DNA of 64,000 bases from Hippasteria phrygiana (lineage: Eukaryota > Echinodermata > Asteroidea > Valvatida > Goniasteridae), in NCBI GenBank assembly GCA_037893225.1, contig JAZGUH010000408.1, positions 310,001-374,000 of the forward strand, read 5' to 3'. Positions 46,509-59,055 of this stretch are shown one piece after another. Each line of letters opens with the position of its first letter. Position 1 is the first letter of the stretch. The notes beneath the pieces were generated by a model. That model did not search any database and was not told the DNA's origin. It worked only from the letters and a program-made list of their open reading frames with translations. The position numbers and the translations under genes are program-made.

Positions 46509-47688
46509 TATAAGAGGGTTACTGAATGTCCCATACATCTACATGTACGTAACGCTAACATGGGCGAAAACTAGATACAATGTACAGTTTGTAACGAAAT
46601 CACAGTTAAAACAAATTCACAGTTTTTATACTTTCATTGGTACTGCCAATTTAGTTCCAGATATAATTTACACTAAGGCATCTTTGAAATATTCTCACAT
46701 CCCAAACCTGAATTCTCAGACATGCAAAATGCCAGATCGATATTTTCAAAGACTACATGGATGTTTTTCTAAGGAGGGAACTGATAAGATATTTTAAGCA
46801 CAGTCAGTCAGTTCCTGAATCCATTGTGCGTATTTATTTAGGCAGCCGATTAACGTCAATGTGAAATATCTCCAGTTAATATCACTTTCATTACAGCTCT
46901 CATCACAGCCAAGCTTATAACTACACTGGACGTCACTAAATAGTTGCTGAAACTAATACGACGTTTCACGATACTTATTGGAATTTGTGATCTATTTTGG
47001 TCCTTTTCCAAGAATTGTAAAATTGACTGATTCATATTCAGGAAAAACAAGATCTGGTAAACTTTAGGACCACTTTATGCTTCACAATTAACATGCTAAA
47101 CAAATAACATTATACATGAAGTACATGTATCAGAACGAATGGCAGCACAAAAGATTTTAAAATGTCTGCACACTATTTTTGTTCTATATATCGTCTTAAC
47201 ACTGTGTTCAGTTTTTGTTCTAATAGCCAATAATTAAAAGAATAATAATACAATTTTGAACAAAAATACGATAAATGTACCGGTACTCTGAAAATATACC
47301 GCCTGGAAAGAAAATATAAAATGAAGGTACAGGTACATGTACTATGTACATGTACAGTATTCTGGCTGCCTCCCTCAGGACAAATAGGGACTTCTGTCAA
47401 CAGCCATCAATTATGGGAGGACTCAATGAGAAAATAATGTCCTGAGACACACTCGCTCTGAAAACAAGCCAATGACGCAGCGTAAACACTGTTTAGCTAC
47501 ATGTAGACAGGGGATTTAGCAAGCGAGCAGGCCTCTGTTGTTACTTTGGGAAAATAACTCAAGGATTGGAAAATGTACAGAAAATATTCAAATTTTGTAT
47601 TTATGCATATACATGTATTACAAATGTCTCAATGTATTTCACAATTATTACCCCTGGTCATCAGGCCATGAGATCCGTTTTATAACCT

Positions 47689-47805
47689 TAACCCTGCTAA
47701 ATGCAACAAAATCCAACGTAATGGTAAAAAGCTGTTGTAATTTGTTGGATTTAGCATTCAACACAAACTGCTTGTTGTATGTTGTCGTATTTAGCAGTAC
47801 AACAT
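47689..47805. repeat. GTTGGATT family, short copy
   Basis: TTAACCCTGCTAAATGCAAC, AAAATCCAAC, GCTGTTGTAATTTGTTGGAT and TTAGCATTCAACACAAACTG align in order with 62617-62690 (CCCTGTTAAATCCAACC, GCAATTTGTTGGATTTAGCA, GTCAACACAAACT). Confidence 0.65.
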
Positions 47806-48003
47806 GTATTTCCATTGCTTGAAAATGATACAAAAATTTCTTGAAAACGACAGCACAACCAGGTGCCATGCATGATTTCACAAGATGCTTGAGACTTATT
47901 TACTTAGTCAAGTACAGTAAGGTATGTCATAATACATGTACATGTAATTCAGTACTTTTGTTTTTTGATGTTTGCAAATGTTGTATACATTGTACATGTA
48001 TTA

Positions 48004-48497
48004 CCTTTAAATGTGGTGTACATGTACACGATTGGTAATCCTCCAATTTTTTTGTTTAATGAATTATTACGAAATACCTTACTACACTGTAGTGTACAAG
48101 TTAAGTAGTCTCAATCATCCAGTGAAATAATGGCATCAGGTGTGCTGTCGTCAAGAAAAGTGGAAATTAATATCGTTTTTCCAACGATTTCCAGCTGGAA
48201 ATCGTTGGAAAACTGCCCTGTAGCCTTTAGTCAAGGCACGCGTGGCTACCCGGACGAGTGGCGCACCCCAGACATGCTGGCATTCGGGGCGCGTAACGCG
48301 TCCACGTAGCTGCCTTGACTAAAGGCTATCATCCGCCTGACGGTTGAAAACGAGCGCTGTTTTTCTCTATTTTTTTCGCCATACTTTGAACAGGTCAGTG
48401 GAACGATATTTCCTATAAAATACTAACCCCCAAATCCGCCCATTTCTGAAAATTGAAAAAATGACCAATCATGCATGTAAATGTACACTACATTCAA
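48004..48497. mobile_element. MITE with AGTGTACA..GATTGGT ends, copy B (inverted)
   Basis: It carries the full interior of 6638-7135 on the opposite strand: CAACGATTTCCAGCTGGAAA, TTTAGTCAAGGCACGCGTGG, GTCAGTGGAACGATATTTCC. Ends are GTGTACACGATTGGTAATCC and AATGACCAATCATG...TACACTAC in mirror order. Confidence 0.75.
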
Positions 48498-49127
48498 ACA
48501 CACACCAATCACTACTATTTCAGAATTCATGACATTTAAAACAACTTCTTAGTGGAATTTTTGTGGCATGTCATGTTTCAACCATAAAGCACAATCTGAG
48601 CTTTCTCATACATTGTACAATGCACAATGAATTATATGCGAGTTCATTTATCAAGCAAAAAAGTTAATTACAGTTTTATCAATAGCATTCATCACTTGTG
48701 ACAGACTTTACCAAATGTCAACACTTTTACTGCATGAGCTCAAAACATCCTGTCGTCAACTGAAATGTCATGAAATGTGTAGTAGTAGTACAGAGACCCA
48801 AGTCGTGTTATCATTAATGAGAAAGATGTTTAATTATACAAGCAAAAATAAAACGAAAATTTATCAAGCTCTTGTTTATGGAAGATGATTTGTGCAATCA
48901 ACCTATTCATGTAAACAAGTACCAAGTGGTACAGCCCACAGCGGGTATACGCGTTAAAACTTCACTCGCTCCACGAACCGTACAACCGCGCATTTTGCAA
49001 TGCAATGGGGCGTGATCTAATATGCAGAATAGACGCATGCGCATCAGTGTTACGAAAACACCGGTTCCCGACTCATTAGCAAAACCGTGATACAAGCATG
49101 GCATAGAAAAATATACATCCGAGTAAA

Positions 49128-49151
49128 CCGACCGACCGACCGACCGACCAA
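49128..49151. repeat. (GACC)n tetranucleotide repeat
   Basis: Five to six GACC units (CCGACCGACCGACCGACC). A shorter run occurs at 31247-31259. Confidence 0.85.
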
Positions 49152-49513
49152 TCACGCCTCCATCTTAATAAAATTATGTGCTGTCTTCTTGTTCTACTTT
49201 GTTTTTGACCGAAATAAATGTTCTTGAAATGAAATGTATACTACCTTTAATATGGCTTCTAATTTAAAAAAATATATGGTATTTTACTCAGCCTTTACTG
49301 TTTGTAAATCACATTTTTAATGCCAGTAAAGTGCTTCGCTTGTTTATTTTTAACATTGCGTGCTTCTTCAATAAAGTGGAAGCGTGATGCACCTTAACAT
49401 TTTACACATCCTCCATCTTGACAATCCATCTTTACATAGTTTTTTACCCAAGGATTATCCTCTAAGACCAGTTTAAGGAGCCGGATGCTTCTCATTTGGG
49501 AAATCAGCGGGGC

Positions 49514-50045
49514 CATATGGGATGGAATCTCACCGCAACATCCACAGATATGAGGCCAGATGAAGGAGACGACGAAGATGAGGTTAAGTGTTGATAGATT
49601 GATCATATATCGATTATTGATAACTGTATATAGTTCAGTAAGGCTACATGCACAAAGGATGGTACATGTATGTATACTCACCACAACATCTAAAGATGGA
49701 AGATGGCAAGCTACACGTACAAAGCAAAGAGCAAGATGAGGGCTAGTCTTGATAGACGATCACATATCGATTATTGATATGGACCAACCTCTATTGATAA
49801 CAGTGTAACATCCAGAGATATGAGGCGAGATGGCAAGTTGTACATGTACATTTAATTAAAGAGTAAGATGAGGATGAGTGTTGATATAGGATAACATATC
49901 GAATATTAATACCTGTATCGATAACAGCAATGCTACGTTATATGGGATAGCATCTAATTACCGTAACATACAATGTACACAGTATGAGAAGGAAGATGGG
50001 GATAGGTGTTGATTATTGAAACTATCGATCATTGATATTACACCG
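49514..50045. repeat. Degenerate tandem array, about 130-bp unit, four units
   Basis: Units start near 49514, 49677, 49806 and 49939. Each has ACAT(C/A)CA or similar, an AGATATGAGG or AGAAGGAAGATG purine stretch, AGATGAGG, (A/G)GTGTTGAT(A/T) and then ATATCGATTATTGATA-type AT-rich sequence. The second unit includes a possible splice-like CTCACC. Open frames across the array are not convincing genes. Confidence 0.65.
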
Positions 50046-51344
50046 AGATAACAAAAGATGTGTAATAAGGTACATGTACATGTACAGTATGTGCATGTAT
50101 GTACGTACATTGTACATTGTACATCTACATTTTACACGAAGGTCGAGTATCAATCTACAAATCACATGTGGATAATGTAGGGCAGGAATGCCATGGGGGC
50201 AATGAAGGTACAGGTACATGTAATTGCCTCTGATGCCCCTGGTATTTTGCCTTGATGCCAACTGAAATGTTTTCATCAATTTGATTTTCTAGTAGAAGCA
50301 CTCTTTACTAAAAAGAAATTGCCTTGCCCATCCAAGAACAAAATTCCTGCCCTGATAATAGTCAGTGAAACCATTACTTCCGGATACTAATGTACAGATA
50401 CATGTACATGTACTTCTGTTAGCGTTACAGCAAAAACAAAAGAGTAAGAACATATAATATAAATCATTGATATTATTTGTCTTTAAATCGTCAATATGAA
50501 CAGTAAGAACTTGACTCCGATCATAAGTATTGATAAATGAAATTCATTGATAGTGGTAGACTAATACATTTTTGTACACTCAGCATCTCATCCCAAGGAA
50601 GATGCAAAGTGTCAAGGGCGCTAGACAGACGCGCCTTTGAAGAATGTCTGAGGGATGCAGCAAGGAGGGAAGAAGGTCTCTGGCTTCTTGCTCTCGCCTC
50701 ATCCAATGAGATGTTGCAGCCGACCTCTTCGATAAGAACGAAGCACTGTGAAGGTCGGGCATCCTGGAACACGGAGATTGCGTGTCCGTGTCTTAGGGGG
50801 AGGTTTGGGAAGAAAAATGTCAGGTAGATTCGACTGCATTCGGCAAGCAGGTGTTGAGATCTGGCTGACTTAAGAGGGCAGGTATCTTGAATATTGATGG
50901 GCATTCCAAACATACAACATACATGTCCATCATTGCTTGTCATATGAAAGGTTTGGTGAACCTCAGTGTTCCCGCTGAATTTTTAGCTTACTCTGCAAAA
51001 TCATTCTGTATCTCTATGGAATTCTTTGCCTGGTGCATGTTTCCCTTTATCTTACGACCTTTCCTGTTTCAAGAGGAATATTAATTCCTACCTCTTGTAT
51101 CTTTGATTCTTTTTCTTTTTGTACATGTACGGTAGCTCCGTACATGTACTTTGAGTGACTTTTAGATTTGTTCGGGCAAACACACACAGGGTTTGAATTT
51201 TCAAACAAACATCCATGAGACCATTGAACTAGCAGTACAATTGATCCACTGGATCTCAAGACCAGTGTCGATTAAAATTTACAACTTTTGCGCAGCTACA
51301 TGCTGTTAACTTATTTCACAATTTGGGTCCCAACTTACATGTGT

Positions 51345-51600
51345 AAGTAACTAAAAATTTGTCAAGCGACTGAAAATAAAACAATTCGTCAAACAATCCA
51401 CAAGGGAAACTGACTTGGTAAATTTTGAACACATTTTCAAAGAGAACAAAGAAACTGGCAGGAGCGGGATTCGAACCTGCGACCTCCGGAATACCGTACC
51501 GGCGCTCTACCAACTGAGCTATCTTGCCCTATGCTGGCGGTCTCCCACTCGAACAAAGATACTGACAATTTGGGAGACCGCCAACATTGGGGCAAGATAG
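51345..51600 (-). mobile_element. S2 SINE, best-preserved copy
   Basis: The minus strand gives a tRNA-like core (51529 down to 51457) GGGCAAGATAGCTCAGTTGG, TAGAGCGCCGG, GGTTCGAATCC, with D-arm GCTC/GAGC and anticodon stem CCGG/CCGG pairing. The loop lacks T33 and the acceptor stem is imperfect, so it is SINE-derived rather than a functional tRNA gene. The tail GTCAGTTTCCCTTGTGGATT extends to 51380. Confidence 0.8.
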
Positions 51601-52823
51601 CTCAGTTTGAAAAGAACAATCACCAGCCGACTGGTCCAGTTTGGTCTTGGAGTGTGCTAAATCAATGCCTAAATTACTGCACTCATCAGCCCACTAGTCC
51701 AGTGTGATTTTTGAGCCACTATGCAGGGCACTGCGTGTAGGTATTCAACCAACCCACAATATGAACAACTTATTCTAGTGAAAGAAAGATTGATTTTTTT
51801 TGCCCCCACTTATTTGTCACGGGTCACATGCAAAATCCCTCAGTCCATCCCAGCATGCAACACGTCCCCACGGCTTTATTACTACAAAGGCCAGTGCACA
51901 ACTTAAAATGACAGATGAGAACATGCCTAGGCATGGCTATATTGATTTGAGATATAGTTGTCTCGAAGGCAGTGATTCTAGACGCTATGTCGCTAACAGA
52001 CTTCACTTATTCAAGACTGCATGTAATGGAGACAGGCACTTAGGAACGAGGCATTATTCAGACATTTTCTGTTTGTTTAGGCGGAAGAGCTTGTTTTTTT
52101 CTCCCTTTGTATCTTCCCATAATGGGTTTAAAAGGAGAAGTAATAGTGAAATTATTAATAACGATGAATGATGGCACTGAAGATGACAGACAGATATATA
52201 TATGATTCAAATGATGACATTGGCAAGGATAATTACTAATGATGGTATTATTTTTCTGGTCACCAATGATTTTTCTTGAAACCAATTTTTCTTAAAGCTT
52301 TTGCACTTTTAATAAATCAATTTGGTTTTTAACTTTTTAAATTCTAATCTTTGTAAAGTGCTTTGAATGTAATTTGTACAGTACCATGAACATTTTTTGC
52401 ACCATATAAGATTATTAATATTTTTATTATCATCAGTGCCTATGGCACAATATACATGTACATGTATGTACATGTATGCAGCTGACAAAATCCCAACACA
52501 TGAAATTACAAACACGTTATACTGGCACACTCATGTTTGTTTTTCAACTGCACAAAGATAAACATTTAGGTTTTCCCAACTTTCGATTCTAGTTTGATGC
52601 ATACTTATGCTGCATGTTTTTGCTGATCACTCATGTCTTTTCCTGTTGCAGTGTCCATGTACATGTACATGTAGCTCCATTTTATTTCCTTGATAGTTCG
52701 CCGACGGATTTCACTTCTTGAAGGAGAGAAAATCACGAAACAAAAGCAAAACAAGATGATCTAATTGTTTACTTTTTTGTAACTCACTGCTGCCTTGTCA
52801 GTTTTTCAGAGCACTTTTTTCTA

Positions 52824-53322
52824 ATTAATTGAAATCAACCAATACAAGGCTAAATGCCACTCTTGTTAAGGGAGCACTACCTAAACCATGGTCGGGCCAG
52901 GCCGTTGAAAAGCCTGGCCACGCCCGGGCCTTCTGGCTTTTAGTCTTCCTATTGTTCGCCACAAATCACCTAACAATAGAGCATCTACTAATCGATAAAA
53001 CCGGCCTCTGTCAACCAGGGGATTATAGAAGCCTGAAGGCTCCGGCGTTCCTGGGGCTTGGCAAGGCTTTTCAACGGCCTAGCCCGACCATGGGTCAGGC
53101 AGTGCTCCATAAAGGGTTACGATTAGAGGCGGTAGAGTTGGCGACATTTTGAATTACCAATCCTACCACCCTTACGGTTTTCCTGGGTCCTATTTAAATA
53201 GAGGACAAATCTTCAATAGATAAAGAAACTATACCAATTTCAGACCTACACATGTACATGTATAGACTCAGTCGGGGTATTAAACTTCCACCATCATCGA
53301 GACCAACTCACCTCCCCTAACA
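52824..53322 (+). repeat. Dispersed repeat R1, copy 4, split by a MITE
   Basis: GAAATCAACCAATACAAGGC, AAATGCCACTC is the left part; AAAGGGTTACGATTAGAGGC through GAGACCAACTCACCTCCCC is the right part. In the 2557 copy these two parts are contiguous, showing that 52871-53108 is an insertion. Confidence 0.75.
52871..53108. mobile_element. MITE nested in R1
   Basis: Left GGAGCACTACCTAAACCATG then GTCGGGCCAGGCCGTTGAAA is mirrored by TTTCAACGGCCTAGCCCGAC and CATGGGTCAGGCAGTGCTCC. TIRs are about 45 bp. The long open frame through it is a by-product of its GC content. The target duplication is not exact. Confidence 0.85.
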
Positions 53323-55109
53323 CAACAGGAAAAACTAATTCAGGTCTTTTAAATTGTACTAGGCATGATGTACAGTATACATCTGCAAACCTGATCTATT
53401 TCGACTTGACTATTTATTCTCTGTCTATTTTAAGGACTTTTGCAAATGTTTCGAGCAGGCACGCAGGGGCCTACCCGAATGATTAGATCATCCCTGGGTC
53501 AGATACCCTGACCTCTTGCAAGGAACAAGTTTTTCAGGAGGCAGCTGTGGCCCGACTAAATCTAATCAGGGTCTAGGAGGGTGGGAATAGAAGGGCTTAC
53601 GTAAATGCCGTTTTTTTTTCTGGGGTTCAGAGAAGATCTGCCAAGAATATCCCAAATGTTCTTGTTGCACATGCTGTTGGTGGAAACTTTAATAACTAAA
53701 ACACTATTTAGTACATGATGTCATTTTTTTAAATTTAGTAAACATACAATGTAGAAGATATGTTTTTTCTACATTTGTACATAAATCCTGTATTTTGGCA
53801 CCCAGAGAGGTTTTTTACTAAGAAATATCATGAGCTGGTTATATGATTTGTTCCAAATGTGGACCAGATGTACATGTAAGAGCCTGCGGTATAAATCTTA
53901 AGTTCTTAAAATAGAGAGGAAATAGTTTATTAATGGCAAACAAACTGGTGATGTACATGTATCATGTACATCATGCACCTTTGCCGACTTACATGTAAGA
54001 ACAGAAACTGAGCTCCTGTGACATTCCAAGCACTATCAAATATCTTTTTAAAAATCTTAAAATCCTTTTTATTAAAATGCTTGATAAATATTGAAAGCAG
54101 CACTGTATGAAGTGGCTATAGCTAAGATTATGCCATAATTTTAATTTTAGTTAGCTGACTAACACGACTTTAGACAATTCTATTCAATACATGCATGTAC
54201 ATGTACAATATGCATAAATTCATACAAATTTATGTTTGGAAATACAGGTAATCCAATATGGTGAGATTTGGGCAGACAATGCGCATAATATAAATTTACT
54301 GACTTTGGACTTCATCAATAATTACCAGAAGCTACATGTAATTGACATGACATCTGGGGCAAAAGTCCAAATCAACAAGTGACACCAGAGCTGTTTTTTG
54401 AGAGCAACAACAAACAAAACAAAATTATTATGACCCGATAATCGCATGGATACATGTATTGTTAATGTTATCCATCCATTAGTATTGTGCATTTCGCAAT
54501 CGTTGAAACTTTGCGCGATACGCATGTATGCAACAGTTCCATATGGAGACAAACCAATGTAAACACTACAGACATTCGCGTGACTAATATTAAGTTACAC
54601 AATGCATTCACGAATTGATATAGCACCTCATGTGTCCTTCTGCAATACGGAAAAAATACATGCAAACAAAATTCAGTATCTGGATTATGCAAATATTGTT
54701 TTCAAACTGCTGGATTACGTGTAGGTAAATTAGTAAACTAGAAACTACGAAATTATCAGGGGTGAGATTAGAGGAAAATGAATAACCCATAAACTATTCA
54801 GAGTCATATGGCATTGCTGAAAAATGCATAAAGAAAACTGCATAAAATAACAAGAGATACGGTCATTTTTGAATAGTTAAAAACAATTTCAGGACCAACA
54901 AATCTTCCGGCTATCTACATTTGTAGAAGACGTTTCACCCAAAATCTTGAAATCAGGAAAACGAACAGAGAAATCTCACTCTTGAATTATGAAGGCCATC
55001 AGGCTTTGGCAAGGAGCCCAGTCTGAACCCTTCTCAGCATCAAACCATATGGTAATTAGGATAATCATTTAATTGATCCACCATCAATAAAATTGCAAAT
55101 TTCTTGAGG

Positions 55110-55166
55110 TCAGTCGATCTCCGTCCTCAGAGACATGTAGCGGATGACCCATGCCTTTTCTTTCTC
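55110..55166 (-). CDS. Possible last exon of an unidentified minus-strand gene
   Basis: After an acceptor CATTGATTTGCAG the minus strand reads EKEKAWVIRYMSLRTEID and stops at TGA. The codon-like composition and clean acceptor suggest a terminal exon, but it is only 19 codons, I do not recognise the family, and no partner exon was found upstream (55.2-64 kb). It could belong to a gene extending beyond the window, or be chance. Confidence 0.25.
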   Translation of the reverse strand, partial: EKEKAWVIRYMSLRTEID

Positions 55167-55807
55167 CTGCAAATCAATGTCTAATCTCATCATGAAGTTT
55201 GTGATAAAATGTCCTCATTTGAGTTGTCCATGATTCACAGCTGAGGCATCTGTTTGAAGAGCCCCTATGTACATGTACGCACAAAGACTGTCTAGACTTA
55301 AATTTATCCACCTACATGTACAGTAAGACGGATCTCTGACCTTTATTTTCAATCCACTTGACCGGGATAGACCTGACAGAGATGTTACTCATTAAGTGTA
55401 CAATTTCAGCGAGGTGAGATGATTTGCTCAGAGGAACTTTCAAAAGACTTCTAAAGATTACTTTCACAGCAATTCTCAATTTTTCAGTTCATATACTTCT
55501 CTATAATTTTCTAATCAACTCTGCTTTTTCTTATATTCATATTTCTCCAGAACAGTGCACCATATTTTTTGCAAAATTAAGACAAAAATGTTTAGCATCA
55601 TGCCATTTTCAAAAAAAGGGGGGGCCCTTATTTATTTCTGTAATTTTTTCATCCGGCCAGGCAGTATTTTCCAAGATGGCGTCCAACAAGAATAGAGACC
55701 ACCAAATTGATTCAAAACATGCAATGGATTGACTGGAAGGAATTCCTCTATTCCTTCAGCATTTTAAGGACTTTTGTTAAAAAAAAAGAAGCAGGCCTGT
55801 ACGCTGT

Positions 55808-55850
55808 GGGGGGGGGGGGGGGGGGGGGGTGGGGGGGGGGGGGGTGGGGG
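55808..55850 (+). repeat. Long poly-G tract
   Basis: G22-T-G14-T-G5, the longest homopolymer block in the window and a strong G-quadruplex candidate. Flanking sequence is ordinary. Such runs are also prone to sequencing error, so the exact length is uncertain. Confidence 0.85.
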
Positions 55851-57321
55851 TTTATACATGTACCTTACACATTAATAAATGATTTCTTCCATAACAGGCC
55901 TGCAATGCTTTTCACCCAATTACAAATTGAAATTAAACGAACCGTAAATCAATAAACTATAAAAATATTACGCAGCATAATAAATCATATTTACACCTGC
56001 CGAGGCATTGCTATGAGTCACCCTTCTGCACCGGTCATCCTTAATTTATAACCATCTCCTTCAAAATCTTGGAATTTTCTCGTTGATTGAGTGCCCGATC
56101 TGGCTGCTAAATAAACCCAAATTAGTTATGGTAGAGCTGTTTAAGCGTGACAATAATAACACAATTTCGGGATGATCGAGTAATTGGGAGGGATTGAATG
56201 TGATGTAATGGCCAATAAAAGCTGGTTATCAGCACGCAGTGTTACGAGTGGTCCACATGAAACCAACATGAACTACACGTTCATAAATTATGGAGCCTGA
56301 ATAATTAAATCTAATTCTTTCAGGTAATGAAACTAATGAGTCCCCAAAAAGATGACAAAATGTTCAGTTTTAGAGCCGTGCCTACATACAACAAAACCAT
56401 GATGACACCGTGGAAAACATACCAAATGTTTAATCCCATTCCATAATGTACCCTATACATGTACATGTATTAGTGACTTTTGTTTCAAACATGATTTGTG
56501 GAGACTATGTACATTTTGTACATACATGTACATTGTATGTTCCATGAAAAATAAAATTCATGGACATGAAAATACATTTTTTCACTTACACGTAACCATT
56601 ACATACACATGTGTACGTGTATGATCTTCATGTTTTACATGTACACTGTATATGTACATGTGTATGTACACTGTATGTATGAGTTTGTATATGCCGGCAA
56701 TGGTGGACCTAGGACAAAAGAATTCGGGCGTAGACAAAGGGGTCCATGTTTGACCTAACGTCCACGATTGAAAATCGTGTACAAAACCAATGGGAGGCCT
56801 TCCGAAAAAGTTAGAGTATAAACAAAAGAGGAACAATGGGAGGTCCACGATTGCACCCGTTTACATGACTGTGTGTACATGTTGTGTATCAAGCATACTG
56901 CACATTCTGACTATTGTCTGCATTAAGTGCTGGGCTTTGCTTTATGTGGTTTTTTAACTTATTTCCAAGGTAATAATTGTTAATATAATCCTTACAGCCA
57001 TTGTGCTGGTACATTGTACACCACACTCCAGGTGTTCCGAAACCAACACACATCTGTCACAAAGTACATGCAACCCTGTATTTTATTACCACAATACATG
57101 TGGTATGGTACATAAACCACAATACTGAAGGGATAATTATTAACACCAATACAAAAACCCGTCCCGTGTATAAGTGATGTATCACCCACTGTGGGTTCAT
57201 TCTACATGTACTGTACTTTCAAAATCTACATGAATCATTTCTTTTGAGAGGTGGGGGACTGGGGTGCTGCCTTGGACAAACTTTCAGCAACTTGATGTTG
57301 GACACCCGCTTACAGTCAACT

Positions 57322-57589
57322 TTAACCCTACATGTATATAACCCCTTGGGTAACTTTACTAGAAATCCACCTATTTTGTCATGCACAAAAAGTTGGTTTT
57401 GGTGGCTGCTCAATATGGAAGTATCCTGAATCCATCAAAATCCTACAGTACTGCTAGGCTTACAATTCTCCATCAAAATCCCCCAGTTTTCAATATGAAG
57501 ATATCCTGAATCCGCCGAAATCCTTCAAAACAGGGTTTGGATTTTGATGGATTTAGGTACATGTGTAGGTTATACTATTATAGGGTTAA
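57322..57589. mobile_element. TTAA-bounded element with internal gene-less repeats
   Basis: TTAACCCTACATGTATATAA to ACTATTATAGGGTTAA. It contains three copies of an ATCCTGAATCC(A/G)(T/C)C(A/G)AAATCC-type motif and its complement GGATTTTGATGGATTTAGG, shared with 31385-31489. Confidence 0.65.
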
Positions 57590-59055
57590 AGTAGAGGTTT
57601 TAGTAGAGTGTGCAATTTACAGGGTGAACCCAAACACATGTAAATCACAATACTTAGTTTAAAATCCTGTGCATATATCCTCTATTTGGATTTGGTAATT
57701 TCTGTATTGAAAAAAAGCTGACGATTTTGAATTTTGTGCTTACAAGTTTGAAACTACATATTTTTTACATGTGTCTTGGGCAAAATATCATAAAAATTAT
57801 GAGGAAAACTTTTTCTAAATTTGTTTCGCTGACCCTGTATTGGTTATGAGTGTACATGTTCATGTACATTGTATGCATGGATTCACGTAGCTGCGAAAAC
57901 TGATGTTGTTAATGTCAGCAAGGTCCTCCCCACTGACCCTCAGAAATTTAGAAAAATAATTATCCAGGCCAGAGAAACATGTGGCTAGACAACAGACTGT
58001 AATATGAATTACAATAACCTTCAGTTTGTACGGATTTATCTGTTGTGTCAACGCCAGGATTATGATATGATTTTAGTTTAAATTGTTGAGGCACTCGAGG
58101 TGGCGTAAAAACATACAAATGGAAGATTTAGGTTGGGTAATGGCCATGAGTCAAAAGAATAATACGTGATCAATCTTGGGATGGTTATTATTGTATTTAA
58201 TGAGCCAAAGCTTGTCAGAAACTCTAAACAATCTCTGTGCAAAACAAATGGCAGATGGGACTCCAACAGTGACTTATCAAGGAATAACATGCACGCACAG
58301 GGAAACTATTAGAAAAACTAGGATTATGAGTAATCAATGTTTGTTTTGTTGTCCAAGCACATGTGGAAATTGTATGTTTTCTTGGCAGACCTCACTACAC
58401 GTAAGAATTATAATTTTGTCAATTTAATTTTTGGTGTTGTTTACGCTCGAGTCCACAGACGCCTTTAAATATATCACTTCTGTGTACGTCGAAATAATCT
58501 GAAAGTCAGAATCTACGTGGTCATGTGATATTGTTTCATGGCCAATCATGTGACTGTTTAAAGTACAGCTGCATAAAGATACTCAAAGATACATAGCAAC
58601 TGGAGTGACGTCAAAAGCCTTCTGGGTAACATATGGGTAAAAACATGTTTTCATTTTCAGTTTTCGTTACAGACTTTATGAAACCCAAGCAATACTAGAA
58701 TTAAATCTTCATATGTGCACGTAAAGGTCTCTCACGAAATGAGCCAAGTCACAGCCACAATTAACTATTAAATTGATTAATTGTCTGAACCTTTTTTAAA
58801 TATGAAATTTGCTTGATAATTCTTTTACTGATAATTTTTAGTTTTACTTTATCAAGCAGATTTGAATACTTACATGTACGAAGACTTTTTTGCAGATGTG
58901 ACTAGATCCTTAAAATTTAGTATAATTAGCTACGTGTACATGTAGCTTTTTTAGGAAACACTTTTTTTTAGGAAACAATTTTTTTAAACGGAATGCTCAT
59001 TCTGAAAAAAATATGTTATCCCTCTTATTATATGTACAGTGCAGTTGCCATAGAA

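Larger units (their letters stand above)
37927..55109. other. Repeat-rich region upstream of the first visible GAS2L exon
   Basis: Probably the long 5' intron of GAS2L or intergenic sequence. No CH-domain exon was recognised. It holds short TTAA elements (38798, 40143, 40813, 44513, 46279), a 435-bp foldback (39449-39884), a MITE (41631), (TACATG)n arrays, S2 SINEs, a LINE 3' end (45001-45620), a MITE (48004), a tandem array (49514-50045) and a nested insertion (52824-53322). Two GC-richer patches, 42640-42830 and 50580-50880, have open minus-strand frames but no recognised domain. Confidence 0.55.

Noticed and set aside
51457..51529. Functional tRNA gene on the minus strand
   Set aside because: Anticodon loop lacks T33, acceptor stem is imperfect, and several related copies share SINE head and tail sequence.
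52829..53152. 107-codon plus-strand open frame
   Set aside because: It runs through the nested GC-rich MITE and its host repeat; both flanks are repetitive.
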